Notes: generated from the sequence alone by a model not told the origin. Counted from the stretch's first letter, positions 21,706 to 33,605 are shown. The stretch: DNA of 64,000 nt from Piliocolobus tephrosceles (GCF_002776525.5 NC_045436.1:164314756-164378755); one strand, 5' to 3'. Numbers and translations are program-made.

Positions 21706-21826
21706 ACTGAAAAGAAAATGTAAATGAAAAATTAAAAAAAAATCAAGTGGCTGTAGGATAACTGCTTTAAGCACATGTCCACACAATAGTCATAAATTAT
21801 TGCTATTAAGTTATTGTATTCTTATT

Positions 21827-22114
21827 TATTTTTAAGATGGAGTCTTGCTCTTTTACCAGGCTGGAGTGCAGTGGTGCGATCTCAGCTCACTGCAACCTCC
21901 GCCTCCCGGGTTCAATCGATTCTCCTGCCTCAGCCTCCCAAGTAGCTGGGATTACAGGCGCCCACCACCACACCCCGCGATTTTTTATATTTTTAGTAGA
22001 GATGGGGTTTATCTATGTTGGCCAGGCTGGCCTTGAACTCCTGAACTCAGGTGATCCACCTGCCTCGATCTCCCAAAGTGCTGGGATTACAGGTGTGAGC
22101 CACCACTCCTGGCC
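21827..22114 (-). mobile_element. AluS-like element, antisense, with long target-site duplication
   Basis: Flanked by 'agttattgtattcttatt' (21809-21826) and 'agttattatattcttatt' (22116-22133), an 18-bp duplication with one mismatch. Confidence 0.95.
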
Positions 22115-22259
22115 TAGTTATTATATTCTTATTAATGTGATTCAAATGGATTTAGTGAGAAAAGTAGTCATTTTTTAATATTGTGTTTCAGATTGGTCAT
22201 TGATTTTTTAGCCTCTATGACATTTAGGAGACACCACGAAGATAGTAAGAGAATAAGAT

Positions 22260-22560
22260 GCATGATTTGCCTTTTGAGTGCTCAAAGTCAGGGGAAGTTG
22301 TGTTCATAAACAAATAATACAGATGGAGGACAGAGAAGAAAATGTTCATGAAGCTGATGTTTAAACAGAGTTTTAGAGGAAAAATAGGATTTGTCCAGGC
22401 AGAAAAGAGAGGAAAGCCAGAGGTCCCAGGCAGAGGGCACAGTTGGACAAAGTCGTGTAATTATGAAACAGCATGGCACCTGCAGAAAGCTAGAAATTGT
22501 GCAATATTGCTTGAGTTTGAAGTTGTTAGGATACATAAGGGTGTTGTCTAATGGGACTGT
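22260..22560 (-). mobile_element. L2 3' region, antisense
   Basis: 'gctgatgtttaaacagagtt' and '…ccaggcagagggcacagttg…' follow L2 read backwards. Confidence 0.5.
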
Positions 22561-22657
22561 CACAAAGTTCTTTCATGGAAATTTGCCAGCCTCACAACCT
22601 CTTGGTGTAGGAGAAAATGATTATATATGTGAGCTGATAAGATCTGAGTTTGGCTTG

Positions 22658-22659
<2 letters not shown>

Positions 22660-22690
<31 letters not shown>
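22660..22690. repeat. T31 homopolymer
   Basis: Thirty-one consecutive T residues with no Alu or L1 body attached on either side. Confidence 0.96.
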
Positions 22691-23383
22691 CTGTAGTACT
22701 GCTATTTTATGTGATAAGAAAAATTCTATGGGGGGAAAAAAAATCTATGAAACTATAGTTCACAGAACCAGTTCAAGAACATGTCCCAAACTTTAAGATG
22801 CTCTGTGGACCTTGTAAAGATCAAATGAATTTATATATATGACACTGCTTTGAAAGCAGCCCAATGCTCATTAGATGGAGGGTTTATGATACCATCATCA
22901 CTCTGGAGATAAATCAATCAGATTATTTAAATGTCTAGAGCACAATTGCTTTTAAAGTAAAAATTTTAGATGCTTTTTTATTACTCGTTACTATAGTGAA
23001 TATTAAGAAACTTTTATTGGCTACCTTACTACGAGGATGACAGACTTTCTTAAAGGATTGTTGAATTCACAACAAACTGGTCTATTGATTTTAAGTAAAA
23101 TGGACAGCAAATTTGGTAATATGATCAAAATGCATATATTTGTAGACTGACTGAAGCTAATTAAAACATAATACCAGTTTTGTCTTGTTCATGACTTTTT
23201 AAAAGGACCTCAATTTGTATCTAAAATATCATCTGATAGTATCCCATGTGAAACCCCCAAATCATTGTATTCTAACTTGAGGAACTAGAAAGATGCAGCC
23301 TGGATCAAACTGGATAAGGGGTGAATTAGCCTCCCTAAAGAAAGTCCCCTAACTTAGATCAGCCACACAGAGATAGTCTTCAT
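22691..23383. other. Unassigned sequence
   Basis: No gene or repeat recognised. Confidence 0.5.
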
Positions 23384-23704
23384 TTGGTTTTTTTTGTTTG
23401 TTTGGTTTTTTGTTTTTGGTTTTTGAGTTGGAGTCTCATTCTATTGCCCAGGCTGGAGTGCAGTGGCACGATCTCCGCTGACTGCAACCTCTGCCTCCCA
23501 GGTTCAACCAATCCTCCTCCCTCAGCCCCCTTCGTATTTAGGATTAAGGCACATGCCACCATGCCCAGCTAATTTTTGTATTTTTAGTAGAGATGGGGTT
23601 TCACCATGTTGGCCAGGCTGGTCTTGAACTCCTGACCTCAGGTGATCCACCCACCTTGGTCTCCAAAAGTGCTGGGACTACAGGCATGAGGCACCGTGCC
23701 TGGC
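23384..23704 (-). mobile_element. Alu, antisense, with T/G-rich tail
   Basis: The tail at 23384-23423 reads as TTTG/GTTT units. The Alu body follows from 'gagttggagtctcattctat' to 'caccgtgcctggcc'. Confidence 0.95.
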
Positions 23705-25884
23705 CTATTTCTACCACTCTGTCATTACAACATTGTTTACCGGGCTGGGTACAGATATGTGCAATATATGATGGTGAGTGGATTAAATTACTTAGGGAAT
23801 GTTTAAAATGTAGAACTTTGAGCCTTGTAGAACCAGTAAATGAGAGTGCATGGGATTGGAGCATGGGAATTAACATTTTTAGCAGACATCCTAGAAGATT
23901 TGAATACATACTAAAGTTGGAGAAGCCAGGACCAGTTTGTGGTTTAGACATGGTCTGTGTAATTAAATGTCAGTCACTCTTCTGTGTGGATATTCACTAC
24001 TTTTTCGGAAATCAAGAACTGAAACCTGTTTTGATATAGCTCCTCTGTTAGCAGACACCAGCACTAAGACCCTACTCTCATGAAATATGAAACATAGCTT
24101 GACCAACACTGTTCACTCCATCGGATTTCACCTGGCCTCAGCATTCTAGGAAATGAATGCTAAACTATGTCCCTGCTCACATGCTCTATGACCATTCTGG
24201 TAAATCCTTCTATCAGTCACTTTTCTGCTATAAAAGATTTAAAAAGTAGCAGAGTGGGTTTTCTATTCTTCCATAGAGACGTTTCAGCCGCTGGCTACCT
24301 TTGCTGGAAAGAAAAACAAAGTTTCCAAAACATGCTTTGAAATGAACAGTCCATCTAAGCATCCAGTTTGACAAATAAGTAGTTAGATGCCTTCTTCATA
24401 CTTGATATTTTCAGTGCAAAATATAACTGATTGTGTTACTTATTACAGGAGAAATTGCTATGATATGATTCATGACTTATTAGGATGATAGAGGTCTATG
24501 ATTAGTTTTGTTTGCATATTTACCTTAAGGACCTACAGGTTATGTAAGGCATTTGCTTGCTTTGAATACCTCTTTCCACCTTTATCTCACACCCCAATAA
24601 TTAATTGGTATGACTGCTTTATATAATGAGAAAGGTGTATTTAGGAGAATTTGGCAAAAGAGAGTGACTAAGGCAAGAAAATACATGACAAGACTAGTTT
24701 TTAGCAAGATGACAGGTGTAAAATTACAGCTCAGTTTTCATTTTGCCTTAATTATTCCCCATCAAGTGTAATATTCTTTATAAAACTGAAGTATAGAAGC
24801 AGCACACATTTTTAAAATGTCAAATTAATCCCAGATGAAGACAGTGGACTGGAATTTTGTCACAATAAATAAATCTGAGTTCTTCAGACCAGACTAATTT
24901 CATGCCTGCCTATTGAGACCACTGTTAGATGTAAAGGTAAAATCACTTTTAATAGAAAAGAGAAGGTGTTTATCCAGAAGAACTGGTAAATACAGATTCA
25001 ACAAAATATGGGTATAAATGTCTTCCAAAAATTATAATGCATTAGCAATTATGCAATCCTACATAGAGACCCCAAGAACTTCTTAGAGCATGATAAGGGT
25101 TATAGTGAGCCCGCACTGTGTGGCAAAACGGAATAGAACCTATAACTTTTGGTCTAAATTATTGCAGCTCTCAAGTCTTTTTAATAAGATTCCTTTATGA
25201 AGAGAAAATTAACATTTCTGATTTCATAATTTATTCCTGAAATGGAGGAGCCTGGAGAAAAGAAGTGACAACATTTCAGATAAAGAGAACTTAGGCAAAA
25301 TTTCACAGAAGGAAGGAGTGTTGTGGATTCAGGGAACATTTAAGAGGCAAGCGTGGCTAAATCAAGCGATCTGAGAAAAAATATATAAATTTTGAAAATA
25401 TAATCTCTGCCCACTAAATACCTGATATCTGGGGATTTGTACATTCTTAGGGCAAAATGGTTGGCAATGGCAAAGATTGTTTGACATCTCTCTTTTATGT
25501 TAACTGTGCAGTTTCAATTCATTTAGGCAAGATCTAAACTAGCTTGTGCCTGGTTATTACTTCTTTCATAAAAAGAAGACTCATTCTGCCTCAATTTTCT
25601 CATTCTGAACTAAGCCATTAATTAGAAGAAACTAACTCATTTCCTTTTCCTTATTCCCATTTTGAGCATGTATCAGACCTTGACATAGGGATGAATGTGC
25701 TGTTTTCAGCTTCATTTTGATAGTAAAGGGATTTGGGCTACTAAGATATTACAATTTTCATAAAGCAAATTTCTCCTTTATGCTGCTCTCATAATTTTGA
25801 ACCTAATTTGGGAACTCCAGGGGGAACTGGGTAGAAACCATAATTAGAGTTATATCCTTTTGCAAGCTACCTGCATTGGGCGAT
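23705..25884. other. Unassigned sequence (about 2.2 kb)
   Basis: The longest stretch here without a recognised repeat. No splice-flanked open segment of note. Confidence 0.5.
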
Positions 25885-25932
25885 TGTGTGTGTGTGTGCT
25901 TGTGTGTGTGCATGTGTGTGTGTGTGTGTGTG
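25885..25932. repeat. Interrupted (TG)n microsatellite
   Basis: TG units broken by 'ct' and 'ca'. A short GA-rich run follows. Confidence 0.95.
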
Positions 25933-26197
25933 CATGAGAGAGAGACAGACAATTCATTCCCATTTGTCTATGTATCTATTCATCCAGAAAGACAGAGTGA
26001 CAGAGAGCTATGGAGAGACAGAGAGAGAGAGAATTATTTTTAAATTTTCAGCAAGGGGAAATTTGAAGCAAATGTATAAAAAAGGAGGTCGCTGCAGATT
26101 CTGGCAAGGGGCTGATAGTTGAATTTAAGTTTGGTTAATCTTGGTAATGTTCATAGACTACGGACCTGCATGGTATTACATGTAAACTGCCCCTCCC

Positions 26198-26198
<1 letters not shown>

Positions 26199-26244
<46 letters not shown>
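26199..26244. repeat. (AC)23 microsatellite
   Basis: Uninterrupted AC dinucleotides, complementary in sense to the TG tract 270 bases upstream. Confidence 0.97.
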
Positions 26245-26246
<2 letters not shown>

Positions 26247-26379
26247 CTCTGCATTCCCAAAATGTGAATTGGAGGAGTACAGCCCATAATTGCCGCAGAG
26301 TTGAAGACCATTGCCATTCAGAACTGGGAGGGCTGCCGAAGACCTTTGGAGAAACAAAACCTTTTTTTCATCTCCTCAG

Positions 26380-26530
26380 TTTTTTAAACTGTTTTCTAAA
26401 TGTGAAATTTGGGAAAATATAACATATCAGCTTGATAAGAAATTTTGCGACATCTTAAACATGAATGAGAAGATGGTGCAGATGATGGTGACTGTTTTCA
26501 TTCAAATAAAGCCAAGGAGACAGATGAAAG
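26380..26530 (+). CDS. Weak candidate exon on plus strand
   Basis: 'tttttttcatctcctcag' is a strong acceptor, and 'atgaaag|gtgaga' a fair donor 151 bases on. One frame is open throughout (FFKLFSKCEIWENITYQLD…, phase 0 to 1). Nothing else on the plus strand supports a gene, and a strong acceptor next to an A/T-rich open frame is a common false positive. Confidence 0.18.
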
Positions 26531-26657
26531 GTGAGAGGATAGTAAGTACTGTGTCCCGTTAACAACTGTGATTTCTGTCACTTCTTTCCTACATGTGCAA
26601 AGTGATGACAAGTTATTTGCGGATTCCTTGAACTGTGATTTGCTGAATTTAGGACAT

Positions 26658-26658
<1 letters not shown>

Positions 26659-26703
<45 letters not shown>

Positions 26704-26727
26704 AAAGAGAGAGAAAGAGAGAAAGGC
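26659..26727. repeat. (GT)21 plus GA-rich tract
   Basis: GT units at 26659-26700, then a purine run 'gaaagagagagaaagagag'. Confidence 0.97.
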
Positions 26728-27027
26728 AGTTGATAAACTAAATGTTTTTTGACTTAAATATTGTTACTGACTCAGGCAACAATTTCATGATGAGCCATCG
26801 AACTCTAACAACTTGGGGAGGCAAGAGAACATGAGGAGGTGCCTCATGAATGTAAATAATGCAAAAATACATTGGTTTATAAGAAATTCAGAAGTTAGAA
26901 ATTAGAGGTCTTGCCTAAATTTATGCTATTGTTCCCAAAAAAGTGTCTTATTTCTGATCTGTATTAACAATGCTGTGAACACTGGAGTTAAGAAGATGAA
27001 GCTGTGCCGTACATCATTGTGCACGTT
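26728..27027. other. Unassigned sequence
   Basis: Unique sequence immediately before the L1 target site. Nothing recognised. Confidence 0.5.
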
Positions 27028-27040
27028 AAGAATGGGTCAA

Positions 27041-28807
27041 TTCTGGATATTAGCCCTTTGTCAGATGAGTAGATTGCAAAAATTTTCTCCCATTCTGTAG
27101 GTTGCCTGTTCACTCTGATGGTAGTTTCTTTTGCTGTGCAGAAGCTCTTTAGTTTAATTAGATCTCATTTGTCAATTTTGGCTTTTGCTGCCGTTGCTTT
27201 TGGTGTTTTAGACATGAAGTCCTTGCCCATGCCTATGTCCTGAATGGTACTACCTAGGTTTTCTTCTAGAGTTTTTATGGTATTAGGTCGAACATTTAAG
27301 TCTCTAATCCATCTTGAATTAATCTTCGTATAAGGAGTAAGGAAAGGATCCAGTTTCAGCTTTCTACTCATGGCTAGCCAATTTTCCCAGCACCATTTAT
27401 TAAATAGGGAATCCTTTCCCCATTTCTTGTTTCTCTCAGGTTTGTCAAAGATCAGATGGCTGTAGATGTGTGGTATTATTTCTGAGGACTCTGTTCTGTT
27501 CCATTGGTCTATATCTCTGTTTTGGTACCAGTACCATGCTGTTTTGGTTACTGTAGCCTTGTAGTATAGTTTGAAGTCAGGTAGCGTGATGCCTCCAGCT
27601 TTGTCCTTTTAACTTAGGATTGTCTTGGCAATGTGGGCTCTTTTTTGGTTCCATATGAACTTTAAAGCAGTTTTTTCCAATTCGGTGAAGAAACTCATTG
27701 GTAGCTTGATGGGGATGGCATTGAATCTATAAATAACCTTGGGCAGTATGGCCATTTTCATGATATTGATTCTTCCTATCCATGAGCATGGTATGTTCTT
27801 CCATTTGTTTGTGTCCTCTTTGATTTCACTGAGCAGTAGTTTGTAGTTCTCCTTGAAGAGGTCTTTATATCCCTTGTAAGTTGGATTCCTAGGTATTTTA
27901 TTCTCTTTGAAGCAATTGTGAATGGAAGTTCATTCCTGATTTGGCTCTCTGCTTGTCTGTTACTGGTGTATAAGAATGCTTGTGATTTTTGCACATTAAT
28001 TTTGTATCCTGAGACTTTGCTGAAGTTGCTTATCAGCTTAAGGAGATTTTGGGCTGAGACGATGGGGTTTTCTAAATATACAATCATGTCATCTGCAAAC
28101 GGACAATTTGACTTCTTCTTTTCCTAACTGAATAGCCTTGATTTCTTTCTCTTGCCTGATTGCCCTAGCCAGAAGTTCCAACACTATGTTGAATAGGAGT
28201 GGTGAGAGAGGGCATCCCTGTCTTGTGCCAGTTTTCAAAGGGAATTTTTCCAATTTTTGCCCATTCAGTATGATATTAGCTGTGGGTTTGTCATAAATAG
28301 CTCTTATTATTTTGAGGTACGTTCCATCAATACCGAATTTATTGAGCGTTTTTAGCATGAAGGGCTGTTGAATTTTGTCAAAAGCCTTCTCTGCATCTAT
28401 TGAGATAATCATGTGGTTCTTGTCTTTGGTTCTGTTTATATGCTGGATTACGTTGATTGATTTGCGAATGTTGAATCAGCCTTGCATCCCAGGGATGAAG
28501 CCCACTTGATCATGGTGGATAAGCTTTTTGATGTGCTGCTGAATCCGGTTTGCCAGTATTTTATTGGGGATTTTTGCATCGATGTTCATCAGGGAGATTG
28601 GTCTAAAATTCTCTTTTTTTGTTGTGTCTCTGCCAGGCTTTGGTATCAGGATGATGTTGGCCTCATAAAATGAGTTAGGGAGGATTCCCTCTTTTTCTAT
28701 TGATTGGAATAGTTTCAGAAGGAATCGTACCAGCTCCTCCTTGTACTTCTGGTAGAATTCAGCTGTGAATCCATCTGGTCCTGGACTTTTTTTGGTTGGT
28801 AGGCTAT
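27041..28807 (-). pseudogene. L1 ORF2 reverse-transcriptase segment, inverted and broken
   Basis: The minus strand encodes the L1 ORF2p reverse-transcriptase and thumb region in pieces. Recognisable are the SPGPDGFTAEFYQ motif (about 28740-28790), the RPISLMNIDAKI motif (about 28580), the GTRQGCPLSPLLFN motif (about 28220) and, in a different frame, MIVYLENPIV (about 28070). Relative to the usual L1 sequence, two bases are missing just before the catalytic ADD-type motif (about 28095-28105), so the frame breaks there. A further frame break follows near 27830. The endonuclease and ORF1 are absent. Non-functional. Confidence 0.92.
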
Positions 28808-29480
28808 AATCTACAAAGAACTCAAACAAATATACAAGAAAAAAACAAACAACCCCATCAAAAAGTGGCGAAAGGATATGAACAGACATTTCTCAAAAGA
28901 AGACATTCATACAGCCAACAGACACATGAAAAAATGCTCATCATCACTCGCCATCAGAAAAATGCAAATCAAAACCACAATGAGATACCATCTCACACCA
29001 GTTAGAATGGCAATCATTAAAAAGTCAGGAAACAACAGGTGCTGGAGAGTATATGGAGAAATAGGAACACTTTTACACTGTTGGTGGGATTGTAAACTAG
29101 TTCAACCATTATGGAAAACAGTATGGCAATTCCTCAAGGATCTAGAACTAGATGTACCATATGACCCAGCCATCCCACTACTGGGTATATACCCAAAGGA
29201 TTATAAATCATGCTGCTATAAAGACACATGCACACGTATGTTTATGGCGGCACTATTCGCAATAGCAAAGACTTGGAATCAACCCAAATGTCCATCTGTG
29301 ACAGACTGGATTAAGAAAATGTGGCACACATACACCATGGAATGCTATGCAGCCATAAAAAAGGATGAGTTTGCGTCCTTTGTAGGGACATGGATGCAGC
29401 TGGAAACCATCATTCTTAGCAAACTGTCGCAAGAACAGAAAACCAAACACCGCATGTTCTCACTCATAGGTGGGAACTGA
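28808..29480 (+). pseudogene. L1 ORF2 C-terminal fragment
   Basis: Open from near the junction to the natural ORF2 stop at 29480. It includes MNRHFSKEDIHTANRHMKKC, the cysteine-rich CX3CX7HX4C region and the terminal FSLIGGN. The second cysteine of that motif is replaced: the copy reads CWRVYGEIG, where the copy at 44 kb has CWRGCGEIG. Fragment only, with no start of its own. Confidence 0.93.
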
Positions 29481-29533
29481 ACAATGAGCTCACTTGGACT
29501 CGGGAAGGGGAACATCACACACTGAGGCCTATC

Positions 29534-29558
29534 ATGGGGAGGGGGGAGGGGGGAGGGA
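29534..29558 (+). other. G-rich tract in L1 3' UTR, potential G-quadruplex
   Basis: 'ggggaggggggaggggggag' gives several runs of three or more G. This tract is a standard part of primate L1 3' UTRs. The C-rich complement is seen in the copies at 44440-44464 and 47146-47166. Confidence 0.85.
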
Positions 29559-29732
29559 TTGCATTGGGGAGTTATACCTTATATAAATGACGAATTGATG
29601 GGTGCTGATGACTTGATGGGTGCAGCACACCCACATGGCACAAGTATACATATGTAACAAACCTGCACGTTAAGCACATGTACCCTAGAACTTAAAGTAT
29701 AAAAAAAAAAAAAAAAAAAAAGAATGGGTCAA

Positions 29733-30117
29733 AAGAAGATGTGATTAAGGTCATCCTCCTGTTCAAATCACAATATAATTTTCAACTTCCCATAGTCAAA
29801 ACTTTTAATCTAGCTTTCCTAAATTCAACAGGTTTTACTTTGACAAGCTCCTGACAGACATTTTAAGCCTAAATAATCAGGTCATGTGAAGAGTTACATG
29901 TGTTTTACATAGGATTTGTGATAGTACTTTTACTGTTAAGCTTGAAATTAAAACAAAAACACCCCAGAAAACACTAATATACCCTTCATTTCCTAGATTT
30001 CCTTTCCATACATTTAAACAGGTTTTCTACTGTAATGAACTTATGAATCTCTAATAACACAATAACTTTTTTCTTACATGTACATTTTCATAACTAAAAA
30101 GTCGTGATTGAATTCCA
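29733..30117. other. Unassigned sequence
   Basis: Nothing recognised after the L1 target-site duplication. Confidence 0.5.
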
Positions 30118-30315
30118 TATCTGCTTCATATACTTGTCTAATTTAATCCTTCTGGTGGCAAAGATACCTGTTAATGTTCTGTAGAAAAAGCAATGAAGAC
30201 TCACAGAAATTTTTTATGATGAAGTTGCTAAAGGTCAAATAAGCTAATGAGTAGTGGATTTCAGAAACTAAAGCCCAGGCCATTTGACTCCCAAATCAGG
30301 TCTCTCACCTATAAA
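30118..30315 (-). mobile_element. MIR fragment, antisense
   Basis: 'tctaatttaatccttctggt…' to '…actaaagcccaggccatttg' follows the reverse-MIR order. Confidence 0.6.
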
Positions 30316-31111
30316 AACCCAGTTTTAAGGTGATCAAAGTTAAAAGTTAAGTGAAGTTGTCTCTTAGTTTCCATGATGGCTTCAAAAAAACATGAATTTT
30401 CGAGATGAATAAAAAGACTTAATGCTTTTTCGAAACCCTAGTATTGCAGGAATTAAATACTTAAATAACTTTAATTGATTTTATTTGCTATTGTATTTGT
30501 GTAGCCTTTTTGCTTGCTTCTTATATGTTGGGTTTCATAAAAGGATTTCAATAATGTTGACTTTGTATGTGAACTTGAATTTTTGATGATCTCAAATTAA
30601 TTTTAGGAAGTTGTAAATTATACTTGCAGATTTTTAGTCTGTGTTCCTGGATGCTTCATTTTCTAATGTTTTTAGGATGAAATCTGATTTGTGAATATTC
30701 ATTCTCTTTTATATGTAAGTGTGTGAGAGAAAGATGGTAATAAAATGTGCAGAAGCAGTCAGATATATTACTTGGAAAATAAGTCAGCTTTTTGGAGTAT
30801 TGCTTACATTTATTAATTCTGAAATCAAAGTGTCTATGCAAAATTATAATATTCCATTTCAAAGTGACTGTGTAATTGTTGGTTTTAAATAAGCTTTCTG
30901 AAAAAGAAATTTTTTCATCATAATGTTCATATGCTTATAGAATCCTTCTATATACTAAAATATATAAGACTTCTTACATGACATCCAAATTATTTTCCAC
31001 TTCATGTAAATTTATGTTTCATGTATTTTCCGAATAGATATAATTATGAGATTTCTGTTGGGGAAGAAGAAAGTATTTAACTCCAGTTTTTTTCTGAATG
31101 ATTTGGTTTAT
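30316..31111. other. Unassigned AT-rich sequence
   Basis: No gene or repeat recognised. Confidence 0.5.
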
Positions 31112-31169
31112 ATTTAAAACAAATCAGCATTTATGCTATCATTTAAAACAAATCAGCATTTATGCTACC
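31112..31169. repeat. 29-bp tandem duplication, two copies
   Basis: The unit starting 'atttaaaacaaatcagcatt' occurs at 31112-31140 and 31141-31169, with one change near the end (ctatc against ctacc). Confidence 0.95.
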
Positions 31170-31277
31170 ACAGAATTACATTAAGTTTGAATTGTAATCA
31201 ATGCATATGTAGTATTGTTCAAGTTTTGAAATAAAAAATGTGGAAGAGATTTTAATAAATAAAATTATTATATTATG

Positions 31278-31282
<5 letters not shown>

Positions 31283-31314
<32 letters not shown>

Positions 31315-31593
31315 AGATGGAGTCTTACTCTGTCACCCAGGCTGGAGTTCAGTGGCATGATGTTGGCTCACTGCAACCTCCGCCTCCCGAGTTCAAATGA
31401 TTCTTCTACCTCAGCTTCCTGAGTAGCTGGGATTACAGGTGCACACCACCACGCCCAACTAATTTCTGTATTTTTAATAGACATGGGGTTTCATCACGTT
31501 GGTCAGGCTGGTCTCAAACTCCTGACCTCGTGATCTGCCCACCTCAGCCTCCCAAAGTGTTGGAATTAGATGCGTGAGCCACCGCGCCTAGCC
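31283..31593 (-). mobile_element. AluS/Y-like element, antisense
   Basis: Long T-tail (about 30) then a full body. Flanked by 'tatgtagc' at 31274-31281 and 31594-31601. Confidence 0.95.
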
Positions 31594-32609
31594 TATGTAG
31601 CCTTTTAAGTAAGCTACTTCCCAATGGGACCAGTGACTTTAATACATAAATAGCAAAGAAAGTCAGTTGTCCCTTTCCTGGCTGTGAGTTTGCCATTTGC
31701 CAGCACAACTGTAGTACCTGTTTGCTTCTGCATCAGAGTTAGTGGGGGTTTTTTTTGTTTGTTTTTTCATTTCATATGTCTCGTGCTTCATGGAGAGAAA
31801 GATGTGTGATTCACTTTCTTAGCAGACCCAGCACCCACCTCTGTTGTTTCTCATCTGCACAGTTGTTATTTCTTACACTCTATGTCTCAAGTTACTAAAG
31901 TGAACTGGTTTTGGTGTCAACAGGCCGTGCCTTCAAGTTGTTGTAACAAGAGACTAAGAAGTGAAAAAAAAAAAAAAAAAAAAAAGTCCATCAAGGTGCT
32001 TTTAATTTACATGTCACAAAACTCTTTGTCTGTTTACTCATTTTCCCCTAGCTGAGCTGGTCAATTGCATTAGCATATCTAAGGACTGCTCATGACCTTG
32101 TGTATTTATCCATCAATCTATTCACCCATTGATTTATTAGGTTGCTTATTTAATTAATTTAATTAGATATTTATCTGGCTCAATAAAAATATTAGATAAA
32201 TGACTTTTTAAAAGTTTTAATAATAAAACGTAACCCCCAAAATGGACAAGAGAAAACTCAAAAGCGAAGTCAACACTAGCAGAAAGACTCTACAAACACC
32301 ACAGGGTAAGGCTTTCGACTGTTGTGAGGCACATATTTGACTCTGATGTAACTAATGGCCAAAGAGAATGTCATAGTTCTAAATAACCAAAAGAAAAAAA
32401 TTTCTTATTGGGTAACCAAAGTTTGTTCTCAGTTAATTTAGGATATTCTTTCATATTACTTTTCTGTATGCTCAGTTGCAGATTTGAAAATCTTGTTTCT
32501 ATAGATAAACAATATTTGGGTGAATTTTATTTTCTGCAAAATCTCACTCTAACAGTAAATTTTAAATTTATAAATATCTTTAAACTCCTTCCTCCTTGTT
32601 AAAGTCAAG
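31594..32609. other. Unassigned sequence with an A22 run
   Basis: An A22 run at 31964-31985 follows about 370 bases of unassigned sequence. There is no AATAAA before it and I see no flanking duplication, so a processed pseudogene is not supported. Confidence 0.45.
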
Positions 32610-33290
32610 ATTTGGAGCCAGGGCTTTCTGAAAGAGTATGGCAATTAAAATTGTCAAGATGTTGCTCTGTACTAGGTACTAGGGATATAAAGATAGATAT
32701 CTTTGCACTGAAAGAGCTTTTATATATCAGTACAGATTTTCCCATAAGAGTGCTGCTAATGGATGAGTTAGTAGATGGACATGACGTTTTTGATGTATTG
32801 TAATTATTACTTACTTTTAGAATAACTATGCATTAATTTTTTATTATATAAAGTTTCATTTGAAATCAATTTATGTAAGTAGAATTATGAATTGATTTAC
32901 AGAAAAGAAGTAAATTACTATAAAATTTTAGAAGGATATGGCATACATTTTGAAGGTGGTATAACTAATAGCACAGTTTGAAACATACTCTTCCTGTAGA
33001 AGACTGTCAACATGAAAGGCTTATGACTGTGGAGAGGATTTATTGTAATAATGGAGGTGTGATCTTGATATAACTTTAATGAAAATGCAGGTTTAAAAAC
33101 TGGTTGTGGTGGAATCAGGGAGGGCCACAGAAAGGAGACATCTGAGCTAGGGCTTAAGGGATGAGTAGGAGTTCATCATGTGAAGAGGGGAGGGCATTTG
33201 CACTGAAAAAAACAGTGGTGCTAAAGTGTGAGGTATCAAACAGCATCATTTGAAAAACTATGAGTTACCTGGTAAGAATGGAAAACAAGA
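32610..33290 (-). mobile_element. L2, antisense, decayed
   Basis: 'tctgtactaggtactaggga…' (about 32665) and, further on, 'gagacatctgagctagggct…' (about 33137) with 'ggagggcatttgcactgaa' match separate parts of L2 read backwards. Sequence between them is unassigned. Confidence 0.45.
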
Positions 33291-33334
33291 GTATGTAGAG
33301 AAATAACAGAGGGGCAATAATAATCCAAGTCAAC

Positions 33335-33605
33335 TCTTACTGAAGACTGAGTGTGTGCCAGGCACTGTCATATAGACTTCGTGTGCACTACATCCATCTT
33401 CCCGGCAGTCATGTGAAGTTTGTATTTTCAGGCTGCTTCCTTGCCCTCCTCCGTGGGATGCTCTTTATATCATATTTCATGTGAATAGTGTCCCATTGAG
33501 TCTCATGTCTGTGTTTTACAGATGAGAAAACTTCAGCCAGGGAAGTTAGATCATTTGCCTAACATCACACAGTTGTCAGTATAAAAGATGGATTGAAATC
33601 CAACT
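33335..33605 (-). mobile_element. MIR, antisense, with an internal insertion or divergence
   Basis: 'gagtgtgtgccaggcactgt' and, after about 100 unmatched bases, 'cagatgagaaaacttcagcc' and '…gattgaaatccaactcatct' fit a reverse MIR. Confidence 0.62.

Larger units (their letters stand above)
27041..29721 (+). mobile_element. Young L1, 5'-truncated and 5'-inverted (copy 1)
   Basis: The 3' part (28808-29721) is in sense orientation and ends in an A21 tail. The 5' part (27041-28807) is in reverse orientation. The whole unit is flanked by the 13-bp duplication 'aagaatgggtcaa' at 27028-27040 and 29720-29732. The first-strand nick implied by the left flank is 5'-TTCTT/AA, close to the L1 endonuclease consensus. 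In L1 coordinates the inverted segment ends '…atccagaa' and the forward segment begins 'aatctac', so they abut with an overlap of about 2 bases. This is the signature of twin priming. No ORF1 or 5' UTR is present, so the copy cannot move by itself. Confidence 0.97.

Noticed and set aside
21837..22178. ORFs of 60-113 codons inside antisense Alus (here and at 6573, 8567, 17779, 23593, 48722, 49094)
   Set aside because: These are the familiar Alu-derived frames seen wherever an antisense Alu is translated. No splice context.
26380..26530. Plus-strand exon-like segment as a real gene
   Set aside because: Listed only as a weak candidate: the acceptor is good, but there is no partner exon on the plus strand and the donor is ordinary.
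31594..31985. Processed pseudogene ending in the A22 run
   Set aside because: No poly(A) signal, recognisable coding remnant or flanking duplication.
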